From Marinifilum sp. D714 (GTDB lineage: Bacteria; Bacteroidota; Bacteroidia; Bacteroidales; Marinifilaceae): a stretch of DNA of 64,000 nucleotides. The position numbers were made by a program, and so were the translations under genes. The first letter of the stretch is position 1. Every line of letters begins with the position of its first letter. Shown here one piece after another: positions 15,294-26,059 of this stretch. The DNA is taken from the NCBI RefSeq assembly GCF_030851345.1, contig NZ_JALPNU010000011.1, forward strand, positions 1 through 64,000, in the 5' to 3' direction. The notes under the pieces were generated by a model that did no database searches, was not told the DNA's origin, and worked only from the letters and a program-made list of their open reading frames with translations.

Positions 15294-17204
15294 ATGAAGT
15301 TCAGAAACATCCTACAAAGTCGTTATGGCGGCTTAATCATATTTAGCTTTATTTTTATCGCTTTATCATTTTTGGTAAGAACCATTTTATTAATTAAAGA
15401 TTTTCAGAATGTTGAATTAAGCATCATCAGATTCTTTCAAATCTATGCATTTGGTCTGTTCTACGATTTGGTGGCCATCTCCTACTTCATCATTCCATTT
15501 GTATTCTATCTTTTAATCGTTCCTGATAAAATCTTCAACAGCAAAATACACCGTTGGATATCTTATGCTTTCTTTATCGTAAGCATTGGAATTCTTGTAT
15601 TTTCAGGAATTGGAGAATGGTTTTTTTGGGAAGAGTTTAGTGTAAGATACAACTTTATTGCAGTGGATTACCTGGTTTATACACACGAGGTGATTTCCAA
15701 TATCAAAGAGTCCTATCCAATGCCAATTATCATTTTTGGAATGCTTTTGCTTTCGGGAGGAATCTTTGCATTGGTTAAGACGCAGTTTGATACATGCATT
15801 AACTCTCAATCCAAATTTGTTAGTCGATTAATCACCAGTGTTGTACTTTGGATGATCCCAACAATGGCCTTTCTTACCATTGATAAAACCTCGGCTGAAA
15901 TTCAAGAAAACACCTATTCCAACGAATTGGCACACAATGGAATATATCAAATATTTTCGGCTTTCAGAAACAACGAACTAGATTACAAGTCCTTCTATCA
16001 ATCGATGGATGATAAGAAGGCTTTTACCAATTTGAGAAAACTTATTAAAACTTCAAATAGTGAATTTATCAGTAATGATGTATTTGATGTGACTCGAAAA
16101 ATCAATTATCCAGGTGAGGATAAAAAGTACAATGTAATGATGATTACCGTAGAGAGTTTGAGTGGATCCTTCTTTACCCGATTTGGTAGAACCGACAATA
16201 TTACTCCAAACATGGATACCATTGCTCAACAATCACTGTTTTTTACAAACTTTTATGCAACTGGTACAAGAACTGTTCGCGGCATGGAAGCCCTAACACT
16301 TTCTTTACCACCAACACCTGGATACTCTATTGTGAAACGCCCTAAAAATGAAGGGATGTTCACTTTGGGTAATGTTCTGAAATCGAAAGGATATGACACT
16401 AATTTTATATATGCTGGCAATGGTTATTTCGATAACATGAACTATTTCTTCGGAAATAGTGGTTATAATATCGTCGATAAGAAAGATTTTGAGAAAGATG
16501 AAATTACATTCGAAAATGCCTGGGGTGTTTGCGATGAAGATCTTTTTGCCAAAGCCATGCAAGTAGCTGATAAAGCCCATCAATCTGGAAAACCATTCCA
16601 CAACTTTATCATGACAACCTCGAATCACAGGCCATACACCTATCCTGATGGTAAGATTGATATTCCTTCACATACCGGAAGAAAAGGAGCCGTGAAATAT
16701 ACTGACTATGCAATTGCCAAATTTCTTCGTGAAGCAAAAAAACATGATTGGTTCGACAATACCCTATTTGTAATTGTAGCTGATCACTGCGCCTCTAGTG
16801 CTGGTAAAACCTCTTTACCTGTACAGAAATATCACATCCCACTTATGGTTTATGCTCCAGGAATAATTGAAGCTAGAGAAGTAAATACGATGGCCTCTCA
16901 AATTGATTTTGCTCCAACTGTTATGGGGTTATTAAATATGGATTATACATCTAAATTTTTCGGTAAAGATATTCTTCTAGATCAACCTGATAGGGCTTTA
17001 ATTGGAACTTATCAGAAAATTGGATTGCTTAAAAATAATTCCCTAACCGTCCAGTTGCCAACCAAACGAATTGAATCCTATTCCATTGAGAATGATGATC
17101 AAAAATCGTGTGAACTAAACAAATCTGAGTTAAGAGAAGCAATTACTTATTATCAAACGGCAAGCTATTTGTTTCACCACAAGGGATACAATTTTAACAA
17201 CTAG
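15294..17204 (+). CDS. LtaS-like phosphoglycerol/phosphoethanolamine transferase
   Basis: A 636-residue inner-membrane protein. Five helices fill residues 1-200; a periplasmic alkaline-phosphatase/sulfatase-fold domain covers about 275-590. Metal and nucleophile sites are visible: MMITVESLSG with the first Glu, a Thr nucleophile in the ATGTRTVRGMEALT region, TTSNHRPYTYP, and the Asp-His pair in VIVADHCASS. Family members transfer phosphoglycerol or phosphoethanolamine from a phospholipid to an envelope acceptor. Beside lipid A glycosyltransferase genes and under the same predicted regulator box, a modification of lipid A, core or a membrane glycan is likely. Diacylglycerol left over would be recycled by the lipid kinase just downstream. 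Confidence 0.85.
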   Translation: MKFRNILQSRYGGLIIFSFIFIALSFLVRTILLIKDFQNVELSIIRFFQIYAFGLFYDLVAISYFIIPFVFYLLIVPDKIFNSKIHRWISYAFFIVSIGILVFSGIGEWFFWEEFSVRYNFIAVDYLVYTHEVISNIKESYPMPIIIFGMLLLSGGIFALVKTQFDTCINSQSKFVSRLITSVVLWMIPTMAFLTIDKTSAEIQENTYSNELAHNGIYQIFSAFRNNELDYKSFYQSMDDKKAFTNLRKLIKTSNSEFISNDVFDVTRKINYPGEDKKYNVMMITVESLSGSFFTRFGRTDNITPNMDTIAQQSLFFTNFYATGTRTVRGMEALTLSLPPTPGYSIVKRPKNEGMFTLGNVLKSKGYDTNFIYAGNGYFDNMNYFFGNSGYNIVDKKDFEKDEITFENAWGVCDEDLFAKAMQVADKAHQSGKPFHNFIMTTSNHRPYTYPDGKIDIPSHTGRKGAVKYTDYAIAKFLREAKKHDWFDNTLFVIVADHCASSAGKTSLPVQKYHIPLMVYAPGIIEAREVNTMASQIDFAPTVMGLLNMDYTSKFFGKDILLDQPDRALIGTYQKIGLLKNNSLTVQLPTKRIESYSIENDDQKSCELNKSELREAITYYQTASYLFHHKGYNFNN

Positions 17205-17279
17205 ATGCAGAAGTAGATTTCTTTAAGAACCTAAGTAGGCTATCGCATAAAAACCTGAAAATCGCATTTGAATAACAGT

Positions 17280-18155
17280 ATGCAAAACAAATTAAATACA
17301 CTTGCCATTATCAATCCTATTTCTGGTAATGGCAAACAAAAACATATTGAATGTTTACTGAAGAAATATACAGACAAGTCCCGATTTCAATTGACAATTA
17401 AAATGACCCAATATGCTGGTCACGCATCAGAGCTTGCAAAAAAAGCCATAGAAGAAGGATTTGATCTTGTGATTGCAATAGGTGGCGATGGTACAATCAA
17501 TGAAATAGCAAGCGCCTTGACTTTCTCTGATGTTGCCATGGGAATTGTTCCTTGTGGATCAGGAAACGGATTGGCTAGACATCTTGGAATACCTATGAAT
17601 GCAAAAAAGGCAATTCAACACCTTAACCAGGCCAAAATCAACTCAATGGATACTGCTTGCATCAATGAGCATCGTTTTGTAAATGTGGCAGGTATTGGCT
17701 TTGATGCGCTTATCGCTCATCAATTTGCGAAGATGAATTCTCGAGGATTTACATCCTATATTAAGGCTGTTTTAAGTAGTTTCAGAACATTTGAATGTCA
17801 AAAATTCAAATTGACAGACAATAATAATTTTTTCACAGAGGAAGGCATGATGCTTAGTTTTTGTAACTCTTCTCAATTTGGGAATAATGCATACATCGCT
17901 CCTTCAGCTAAAATTGATGATGGAAAATTAAATCTATGTCTGTTGAAGAAACCAAGGTGGTATCAAATCCCATCTTTAACCTTAAAAACTTTCTCCAGAA
18001 AAATCGAAAATTCCTCCTTGTTCAAAGAGTTTAAACTTGATGAAGCAGAAGTTGTTCAAACCTCACAGTTAGGACATGTAGATGGAGAACCCATTGTTGT
18101 TGGAGAAAGAATCAAATTAAAGGTAGATTCAAAAAGTCTAAAGATACTTTCATAG
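17280..18155 (+). CDS. Diacylglycerol kinase family lipid kinase (YegS/DgkB-like)
   Basis: A 291-residue soluble kinase of the DAGK catalytic family. It has the N-terminal NPISGNGKQ, the nucleotide-binding GGDGTINEIA near residue 78, GSGNGLARHLGIP, and FVNVAGIGFDALIAH, the usual order in YegS, BmrU and DgkB. The expected reaction phosphorylates diacylglycerol or a similar lipid with ATP. It follows the LtaS-like transferase by 75 nt, which fits recycling of the diacylglycerol released by that enzyme. I chose ATG 17280 over a TTG four codons upstream. A strong bidirectional hairpin ends the transcript. Confidence 0.87.
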   Translation: MQNKLNTLAIINPISGNGKQKHIECLLKKYTDKSRFQLTIKMTQYAGHASELAKKAIEEGFDLVIAIGGDGTINEIASALTFSDVAMGIVPCGSGNGLARHLGIPMNAKKAIQHLNQAKINSMDTACINEHRFVNVAGIGFDALIAHQFAKMNSRGFTSYIKAVLSSFRTFECQKFKLTDNNNFFTEEGMMLSFCNSSQFGNNAYIAPSAKIDDGKLNLCLLKKPRWYQIPSLTLKTFSRKIENSSLFKEFKLDEAEVVQTSQLGHVDGEPIVVGERIKLKVDSKSLKILS

Positions 18156-18162
18156 ATAAAAG

Positions 18163-18190
18163 AAAAGAGCTCCAAATTGGAGCTCTTTTT
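18163..18190. terminator. Bidirectional rho-independent terminator
   Basis: An arm AAAAGAGCTCCAA, one base, and its complement TTGGAGCTCTTTT, with A and T tracts on both flanks. It separates the convergent lipid kinase (plus) and glutathione peroxidase (minus) genes. Confidence 0.85.
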
Positions 18191-18192
18191 CT

Positions 18193-18858
18193 TTATAATA
18201 ATTTCTTAATATCTTCTTCCATGCTTTCAGGCGTGATATTTGGTTCAATTCTCTGAACCACCTTTCCATCTCTATCGATTAAGAATTTTGTGAAATTCCA
18301 TTTTATACCATCTCCTTCATATATTTCCGGAAATTTCTGGCTTAGAAAGCCTTTAAATTTCTGACCTGATTCTGAATCATCAAAGCCTTTGAATGATTTT
18401 TCAGAAGTCAGCATTTTATAAAGTGGATGAGCATTTTCTCCTCTCACTTCAATCTTCTCAAACATTGGGAAACTTACACCATAGTTTTTCTGGCAAAACG
18501 CTTCAATTTCCTCAGCTGTTCCAGGTTCCTGTTCTAAAAACTGGTTGCAGGGAAAACCCAAAATCACCAATCCTTGGTCTTTGTACTTTTGGTACATCGC
18601 TTCCAAACCTTTGTATTGTGGTGTTAAACCACATTTACTTGCCGTATTAACCACCAAAACCACTTTCCCTTTGTATTTCTTTAGTTTTACCTCTTCGCCC
18701 TGCAGGGAGTTCATTTTATAGCTGTAAAAATTTTTGCTTTCACATTTCTTTTTGGAACAGCACTCCTTCTTACATTCTTTTTTCTCTTTGTTTTGGGCAA
18801 TTGCCTGACTGGTATAAACTCCTACTAAAACCATTAGTAGTAATGCTAATTTTTTCAT
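18193..18858 (-). CDS. Secreted glutathione peroxidase-family enzyme with Cys-rich linker
   Basis: A 221-residue protein with a Sec signal ([19 protein letters not shown]), so it is periplasmic or exported. The catalytic domain (about 42-221) has the peroxidatic Cys in [12 protein letters not shown], the GFPCNQF motif with the active-site Gln, and WNFTKFLID with the Trp and Asn. It is therefore a Cys-type (not selenocysteine) thiol peroxidase, probably thioredoxin-dependent. Between signal and domain lies a short basic linker with four Cys ([17 protein letters not shown]), unusual for the family; it could bind metal or form disulfides. The gene stands alone, convergent with the lipid kinase. 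Confidence 0.88.
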   Translation of the reverse strand: MKKLALLLMVLVGVYTSQAIAQNKEKKECKKECCSKKKCESKNFYSYKMNSLQGEEVKLKKYKGKVVLVVNTASKCGLTPQYKGLEAMYQKYKDQGLVILGFPCNQFLEQEPGTAEEIEAFCQKNYGVSFPMFEKIEVRGENAHPLYKMLTSEKSFKGFDDSESGQKFKGFLSQKFPEIYEGDGIKWNFTKFLIDRDGKVVQRIEPNITPESMEEDIKKLL

Positions 18859-19000
18859 GAATTCTTGTTTTGATTTAAAAACTAAAACCGATCTGTATTT
18901 GACAAAATCAATATCTGAAAATCCTTGATATTGATAATAGTGTACAAGATATCATTAAAAACACGAAGTAGGAAAAATTAAAATACTTATTAGTCTGATT

Positions 19001-20038
19001 TTAAGATTCCATTAACATTTTTACCTCATCAGCAAGCCACTTGGGAGTAATATCAACCATACATTGCTGGTAAATATTCATCTTACATTTGCCTGATCCA
19101 TCCTTTGTACATGGGCGACATTTCATATCCACTTCAAGGGTTTTAATGTGATCTCCTGTTGTAAAACCAAATGCGGTTGGCCCCATTAAGGAAAGAGCTG
19201 GTATTTTAAATTTATCTGCGGCATGCAAGAATCCAGTATCTCCAGAGATTACCAAGTTTGATTTTTGAACCAGGTAGCAGGATTCCAATAAATTGGTTTT
19301 TCCACTCAAATTTAGCACTCGTTCTGGAGCAACATCCTCTATTTCCTTGCAGAACACATCATCCGGACCAGCAAGAATCATAAAATGATAATCAGGAAGT
19401 AAATCCACCAATTTTTGCCAGTGAGACACAGGCCAGCGCTTCATTTGCCATGCTGCGGAAGGTACTAAAGTTACCAATTTCGCTTTCTCACCTTTAAGGT
19501 TCTCAAAAACTTGCTGATCTATTTTTTCTTTCAATTCCTCAGGAAAGTACCAATCTTCATTCACCTTGGAATAATCCTTAATTCCCCATTTTTCCAATGG
19601 CTTACGAAATGAGAGCATCCCCTTAAATGGCATAGGGAAACGATCAATTCTGAATTTGAATAGTAAGATTCTTTTGATTCGGTCCTTGCTCCTCATCGTG
19701 AATTTTGGACCTACTCCAAACCAACGTTTCCAACGAGGAACCAAAACGGTTTTTAAAACAATAGAACGAATATTTGAATGCGCATCATACACATAGTCGA
19801 ACTTTTCCTGTTTAAGCTGCTTTGCCTGCTCTAATAAGCCTTTAAATCCCTTTTTACGATCAAACCCCCAAACCTTATGAATTCGTTGATCCATGGCTAA
19901 AAAAGAGGACATATCTTTTCTTGCAATCCAATGGATTTCGGCATCGGGATAATGATTTAAGATCCCATCAACGGCAGTCATACATTGAATAATATCTCCA
20001 ATGGAGCTAAATCGAATAATCAGGAATTTTTTTGGCAT
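19001..20038 (-). CDS. Glycosyltransferase family 9 (heptosyltransferase-like)
   Basis: A 345-residue soluble GT-B enzyme. It begins RFSSIGDIIQCMTAVDGIL, the classic start of LPS heptosyltransferases, and has the C-terminal donor-site region LVISGDTGFLHAADKFKIPA then LMGPTAFGFTTGDH. A cluster CRPCTKDGSGKCKMNIYQQC near the C-terminus is also common in this family. It probably adds a heptose or hexose to LPS core at the cytosolic face of the inner membrane. It is monocistronic between the peroxidase and atpC. Confidence 0.88.
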   Translation of the reverse strand: MPKKFLIIRFSSIGDIIQCMTAVDGILNHYPDAEIHWIARKDMSSFLAMDQRIHKVWGFDRKKGFKGLLEQAKQLKQEKFDYVYDAHSNIRSIVLKTVLVPRWKRWFGVGPKFTMRSKDRIKRILLFKFRIDRFPMPFKGMLSFRKPLEKWGIKDYSKVNEDWYFPEELKEKIDQQVFENLKGEKAKLVTLVPSAAWQMKRWPVSHWQKLVDLLPDYHFMILAGPDDVFCKEIEDVAPERVLNLSGKTNLLESCYLVQKSNLVISGDTGFLHAADKFKIPALSLMGPTAFGFTTGDHIKTLEVDMKCRPCTKDGSGKCKMNIYQQCMVDITPKWLADEVKMLMES

Positions 20039-20134
20039 CTTTTTAAGAAAAAGTTTGATGAAATTTAATTCAGTAAAAGTAGATGTGCTTCTAATCTACT
20101 GAACGATTGCAAAAATAATTATCAGTGTTGAACT

Positions 20135-20168
20135 AAAAAAGGAAAGCCCGGAATATATCCGAGCTTTC
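20135..20168 (-). terminator. Rho-independent terminator of atpDC
   Basis: On the minus strand, GAAAGC-t-CGGA, a 5-nt loop and TCCG-g-GCTTTC, followed by CTTTTTTAG. It lies about 30 nt after the atpC stop. Confidence 0.85.
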
Positions 20169-20196
20169 ATATATAATTTACAATTAAGCTTTAATC

Positions 20197-20436
20197 TTAA
20201 CTATCTGCCAATACTGAAATTACATTCTTCTTGCATTCAACGACTCCTCCACCAATCTCGAAGAAAATATCATCTCCTTCATATGGTCTCAATTTGATCG
20301 TCCCTTTTTCCAGAGTGGATACAATTGGAGCGTGATTTTTCAGTATTTCGAAAGATCCATCCTTTCCGGGAAGCTGAACCAAAACAACTTCGCCTGAATA
20401 AAGACTTTTTTCTGGTGTTACTATTTCTAAATGCAT
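20197..20436 (-). CDS. atpC: ATP synthase F1 subunit epsilon (short form)
   Basis: A 79-residue protein: the beta-sandwich N-terminal domain only (MHLEIVTPEKSLYSGEV, then GSFEILKNHAPIVSTLEKG, and FFEIGGGVVECKKN). The two-helix C-terminal domain of E. coli epsilon (about 135 residues in total) is missing, which is usual in Bacteroidota and implies no epsilon-type inhibition of rotation. It sits 71 nt after atpD, with AT-rich repetitive text between, and a terminator follows. atpDC is thus a separate two-gene operon about 18 kb from atpBEFHAG. Confidence 0.93.
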   Translation of the reverse strand: MHLEIVTPEKSLYSGEVVLVQLPGKDGSFEILKNHAPIVSTLEKGTIKLRPYEGDDIFFEIGGGVVECKKNVISVLADS

Positions 20437-20507
20437 ATTAATGTTTAATGCTTAATGATCAATGTTCAACGCCACGAATCATTAATAATTAATAATTCAT
20501 CATTAGT

Positions 20508-22019
<1,512 letters not shown>

Positions 22020-22113
22020 TTACTATTAAATTTTTGGATCATTATTATCGCGTGATGACAAATTTAAAATTTTTTGCGAATAAAGGAGAATCTTATCTTA
22101 AATTTTAACACTC

Positions 22114-23088
22114 TTAAACGGAACGATTTACTAATTTCTTCACCAAAGAGTACAATTCCTTTTTCTTTTCGGCTGGAACATTCACCTTATCCAAATACTC
22201 TAAACAAAGGCTAAAATACTCATCGATCTTCGCTTGCGATTTGTCTTTCACCTTTAGTTTTTCGTATATGGCTCTAACGGCATTAATTTTTTCTTCCGGA
22301 TTAAAATCTTTTGCCGAAATCCATCCTTCCAATTCCTTTTTATCATCACCTTTTGCCAACTCAAACGCTTTAATCAGCAGAAAAGTCTTTTTGTTGCAAA
22401 GAATATCTCCTCCAATCTTCTTACCGAATACTTCTTCATTGCCAAAAACATCCAGATAATCATCCTGCAATTGAAAAGCCATACCCAAGTTAACTCCAAA
22501 ATGATAAAGCAACTCAGCATCTTTGGCATCAGCATCGCCCATTACCGCTCCCATTTTTAAGCTTCCTCCAAGAAGAACTGCGGTTTTCAGACGAATCATT
22601 TCCAAATACTCATCAATCTGCACATCCCTTCTGTCCTCGAATTCCATATCGAACTGTTGTCCTTCACAAACCTCAAGAGCTGTTTGGTTAAACACGGTAA
22701 GTACATCACGCAAGTGGCGATCTTCACAACTTACAATGTATTGATATGCCTTGATAGACATGGCATCACCAGAAAGAATTGCAACATTACTGTTCCACTT
22801 TTCGTGAACTGTAGCTTTGCTTCTACGAATTGGCGCATTATCCATTACGTCATCGTGCAATAGGGTAAAATTGTGAAATACCTCTATTCCAATGGCCGGC
22901 AGATAAATTTTCTTTAAATCTTCTTTAAATAAATTGGCACTAAGCAATACCAAAATAGGACGAAGGCGCTTGCCACCAATCCCAAGAATGTACTTCATGG
23001 GTTCGAACAATCCTTCTGGTGGTGTAGAAAACTCCAGTCCATCAATTTCTTTCTGCACTACATCCTGGAGTTCTTTGAAACTATACAT
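22114..23088 (-). CDS. Polyprenyl diphosphate synthase (trans-isoprenyl type)
   Basis: A 324-residue all-helical prenyltransferase. It has the first Asp-rich motif in LLHDDVMDNAPIRRS and the second in QLQDDYLDVFG, with GGKRLRPIL near residue 34. It condenses isopentenyl diphosphate onto an allylic diphosphate. Residues just before the first Asp motif (FHNFTL) include a bulky aromatic near the chain-length floor, so product length (C15-C40) cannot be set by eye. It lies 94 nt upstream of atpD on the same strand; co-transcription is possible, not shown. Confidence 0.9.
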   Translation of the reverse strand: MYSFKELQDVVQKEIDGLEFSTPPEGLFEPMKYILGIGGKRLRPILVLLSANLFKEDLKKIYLPAIGIEVFHNFTLLHDDVMDNAPIRRSKATVHEKWNSNVAILSGDAMSIKAYQYIVSCEDRHLRDVLTVFNQTALEVCEGQQFDMEFEDRRDVQIDEYLEMIRLKTAVLLGGSLKMGAVMGDADAKDAELLYHFGVNLGMAFQLQDDYLDVFGNEEVFGKKIGGDILCNKKTFLLIKAFELAKGDDKKELEGWISAKDFNPEEKINAVRAIYEKLKVKDKSQAKIDEYFSLCLEYLDKVNVPAEKKKELYSLVKKLVNRSV

Positions 23089-23197
23089 GTGAGCTATAAG
23101 TTTAGTGTGTAATTTTTACAGCTCACTAAAATATAAAAAATAACTAACATGAGGTCGACGTAAAATTTTATCCATAGAAACTTATATCGAACTCATG

Positions 23198-25621
23198 TTA
23201 ACTAGCCGCTGATTCTTTTTCCTCTTCTTTATTTTCGATTACAGCAATTCGAAGATCGCCCAATTCAATATCTTCTTCCTCATCAAAAATTTGAAGAAGT
23301 GGTTCCTTGAACGAACGGTTGGTAATTGCTTTTTCAAGAGTTAGCAACAAGGATGGCAATAACACCAAATTTGAAAGCATTGCAGAAAGCAATGTTATAG
23401 AAACCAAAACGCCCAATGATACGGTTCCACCAAACTCAGACAATGCGAAAATGCTAAATCCAAAGAAAAGGATAATTGAGGTGTACATCATACTTTGGCC
23501 CGTTTCGCGCAAAGCCAAAACCACCGATGAACGAATGCTCCAATTGGTTGCTTTTAGTTCCTGGCGATATTTTGCAAGATAGTGAATGGTATCGTCCACC
23601 GAAATCCCAAAGGCAATACTAAATACCAATATGGTAGATGCTTTAATAGGAATACCAAAATAACCCATTAGAGCTGCAGTAACGATCAATGGCAATAGAT
23701 TTGGTATTAAGGCTACCATAACCATTCGTTTCGAGGAGAACATCCAGGCCATGAAAGAAGCAATCAAGAAAATGGCCAAAGCCAAACTCAAAAATAAGTT
23801 TTTGATTAGGTATTGTGTTCCCTTAAAAAAGACAATGCTCGATCCGGTTACATGCACCGTGTATTTGTCTTTTGGGAAGATCTCATCCACATGTCCTAAT
23901 ATGGTTTTCTCCATTTCGGCCATTCTGGTTGTTCCGATATCTTTCATTCTAAAACTCATTCTGGTGACAGATTGAGTAGAATCAACGAACGTTTCCAATA
24001 CTTTTGAATCGGCACCTGTTTCGGCCTTTGCCAAGTAGGAAAGAATGATATCCTTGGTTTGGTTACTTGGCAATTTATAGTATTTCTCTTTTCCGTTAAA
24101 ATAAGCCTGGTTGGCAAACTTTGCAGCTTCTACTACCGATACAGATCCTGATATTTCGGGATAAGCGCTTAAAGAGTCATTCAGCTTATTTAAACGTCGT
24201 AAAGTTGAAGTTTTTAGTACACCTGCTTTTTTCTTGGTTTCGACCATTACTTCTAATGGCATGATACCATCCATATTGTTTTCTAAGAACTTAAGATCCT
24301 GATAAATTTCGTTATCATGTGGCAAGTCATCTACCATATAACCTGTACTCTTCATTTTGCTAATGCCAAATCCACCAAGAACCAAAAGTGTAATGGCAAT
24401 GGTATAAACCAAACTCCTGTGATTCAACACAATTTTTTCTAATCTGGCCACGAACCAAACCGTTAGCTTATTGTCGAGATGCTTTGTAGCTTTTTGATCT
24501 GGCGGAGCCAAAAAACTAAAAATAATAGGAATCAATAGTAGCGATAGAACAAATACCACCATGATATTTAAAGCGGCAATTACCCCAAACTCTTTTAAAA
24601 TCTGACTTGAAGTGACAATAAATGTTGCAAAGCCCGATGCAGTTGTTAGGTTGGTAAGAAAGGTTGCATTACCAATTTTTGCAACTACCCTTTGCAGTGC
24701 CTTTATCTTGTTATTGTGACGGATGTACTCTCCATGATATTTGTTAATCAGAAAAACCGAATTCGGTATTCCAATTACTACCAAAAGCGGAGGAAGCATC
24801 GCAGTAAGCAAAGTAATTTTGTAATCGAACAGAACCATGGAACCTACCGCCCAAATTACACTTAGACCAACCACAAGCATACAGAAAAACACTACTTTAA
24901 ACGATCGGAAGAACATGAACAAAATAATAGCCGTTACCAAAAGTGAAAGATAAATGAACATGTTCATCTCCCCTTTAATCATTTGAGCAGTTACCACTCG
25001 AATGTATGGCAAACCTGAATATTTCATGTTCAGTCCGTACTTCTCGGTAAAAGCATCGGTAATTTCACGAACTTTGGCCACCATTGGCTCACGAGCCTTT
25101 GAGTTAATGATTTTTGCATTAACCGTAATGCCCATAAGGTAGGTGTTACTTTCTTTGTTAATTAAGCTTCCATGGTAAAATGGCAACGATTCAGCTACTG
25201 CAGCCAAACTATCCAGCTCGGCTTGGGTTTTTACCTTGTGAGGAAATATGGTTCCAAACTCGAAGCGTTTCTCCTTCTTATTCTTATTGATATTCCAGGT
25301 ATGTGCAATGGATACCACCGCATCGATACCATCTAAAGAACCAAGGCTATCACCAAGTGCAATCCAATCGTTGAATTTATCCAACTCATAAAAATCAGGA
25401 TCTTGCACGGCAAAAAACATCACATTTCCTTCCTGCCCAAAAGTGTTTCTAAACTTTTCATATTCGATGGATGCAGGATCATCATCGGGAAGTAAGGCCG
25501 CATAGGTATAGGACATCTCAACAAACTGAGCCTTATAAGCCATAAATGAAGTTACCAGCCCAACTACCACCAAAAGTAAAATTCTATTTCTCAGAATTAA
25601 TCCTGCAATCCTATTCCACAT
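23198..25621 (-). CDS. RND/MMPL-family transporter with sterol-sensing-like domain
   Basis: An 807-residue inner-membrane permease with about 12 helices in two repeats, each starting with one helix, then a large periplasmic loop, then five helices. The loops cover about 35-215 and 425-630. FSIAFGISVDDTIHYLAKYR in the second half is a typical RND helix-4 motif with its Asp pair; the corresponding first-half segment is LVVIGIPNSVFLINKYHG, without the acidic pair. The family exports lipids, hopanoids or hydrophobic compounds; the substrate is unknown. No membrane-fusion or TolC gene is nearby. The last 45 residues are an acidic cytosolic tail. A plausible promoter (TTTG, 19 nt, TATTTTCG) lies 39 nt upstream. 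Confidence 0.88.
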   Translation of the reverse strand: MWNRIAGLILRNRILLLVVVGLVTSFMAYKAQFVEMSYTYAALLPDDDPASIEYEKFRNTFGQEGNVMFFAVQDPDFYELDKFNDWIALGDSLGSLDGIDAVVSIAHTWNINKNKKEKRFEFGTIFPHKVKTQAELDSLAAVAESLPFYHGSLINKESNTYLMGITVNAKIINSKAREPMVAKVREITDAFTEKYGLNMKYSGLPYIRVVTAQMIKGEMNMFIYLSLLVTAIILFMFFRSFKVVFFCMLVVGLSVIWAVGSMVLFDYKITLLTAMLPPLLVVIGIPNSVFLINKYHGEYIRHNNKIKALQRVVAKIGNATFLTNLTTASGFATFIVTSSQILKEFGVIAALNIMVVFVLSLLLIPIIFSFLAPPDQKATKHLDNKLTVWFVARLEKIVLNHRSLVYTIAITLLVLGGFGISKMKSTGYMVDDLPHDNEIYQDLKFLENNMDGIMPLEVMVETKKKAGVLKTSTLRRLNKLNDSLSAYPEISGSVSVVEAAKFANQAYFNGKEKYYKLPSNQTKDIILSYLAKAETGADSKVLETFVDSTQSVTRMSFRMKDIGTTRMAEMEKTILGHVDEIFPKDKYTVHVTGSSIVFFKGTQYLIKNLFLSLALAIFLIASFMAWMFSSKRMVMVALIPNLLPLIVTAALMGYFGIPIKASTILVFSIAFGISVDDTIHYLAKYRQELKATNWSIRSSVVLALRETGQSMMYTSIILFFGFSIFALSEFGGTVSLGVLVSITLLSAMLSNLVLLPSLLLTLEKAITNRSFKEPLLQIFDEEEDIELGDLRIAVIENKEEEKESAAS

Positions 25622-25659
25622 ACTATTTTATTTATTTCCCTGTTTCTTCAAGAGTTCGG

Positions 25660-25690
25660 CGAAAATACGACTTAAAATCATTTTTTCAAA
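25660..25690 (-). promoter_or_regulatory. Promoter of the RND permease gene
   Basis: On the minus strand TTTG, 19 nt, then TATTTTCG (one mismatch to TAnnTTTG). The expected start point is near 25653, giving a leader of about 32 nt. Confidence 0.5.
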
Positions 25691-25980
25691 AGAGATACAC
25701 AATCCCATCAAGTCCTCTTTAGCTTTATCATTTAAGGCAATGACATAAAATTAAGGAAAAAGCACCAAACCTTCTGGCATTTAAATCATTAATTATAAAA
25801 TAGTATCATTCATATCAATTCTTCTTTTGATTATTGTTAACTAATCTGTGAGTTTGTTTACTCATAAACTCGGATATCTCCTATACATTACTGATATACT
25901 GCATGATATCGGTGCGTAAAAATCCTTAAATCGAACGAATCTAATTACTGCCTTAACGTTTATTTTTCTATTTTTTAACA
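25691..25980. other. Divergent intergenic region
   Basis: About 290 nt between two opposite-facing promoters. AT-rich; no open frame, RNA gene or strong inverted repeat was found. Confidence 0.5.
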
Positions 25981-26011
25981 TTTGCTTTACATTGAAAAAG
26001 TTTTACTTTTG
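25981..26011 (+). promoter_or_regulatory. Consensus Bacteroidota promoter of the Na/Pi cotransporter gene
   Basis: TTTG (25981-25984), 19 nt, TACTTTTG (26004-26011): an exact match to the housekeeping sigma consensus TTTG / TAnnTTTG. The predicted start is near 26018, 42 nt before the ATG. Confidence 0.78.
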
Positions 26012-26059
26012 CCCACCTTATCAAACTAACAAATTGAAAACAAACAAAATTAGTCTATT

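Noticed and set aside
20437-20507. AT-rich TAATTAATAATT text between atpD and atpC as a regulatory site
   Set aside because: Similar low-complexity text occurs near 5500, 3500 and 41410, so it looks like common intergenic filler.
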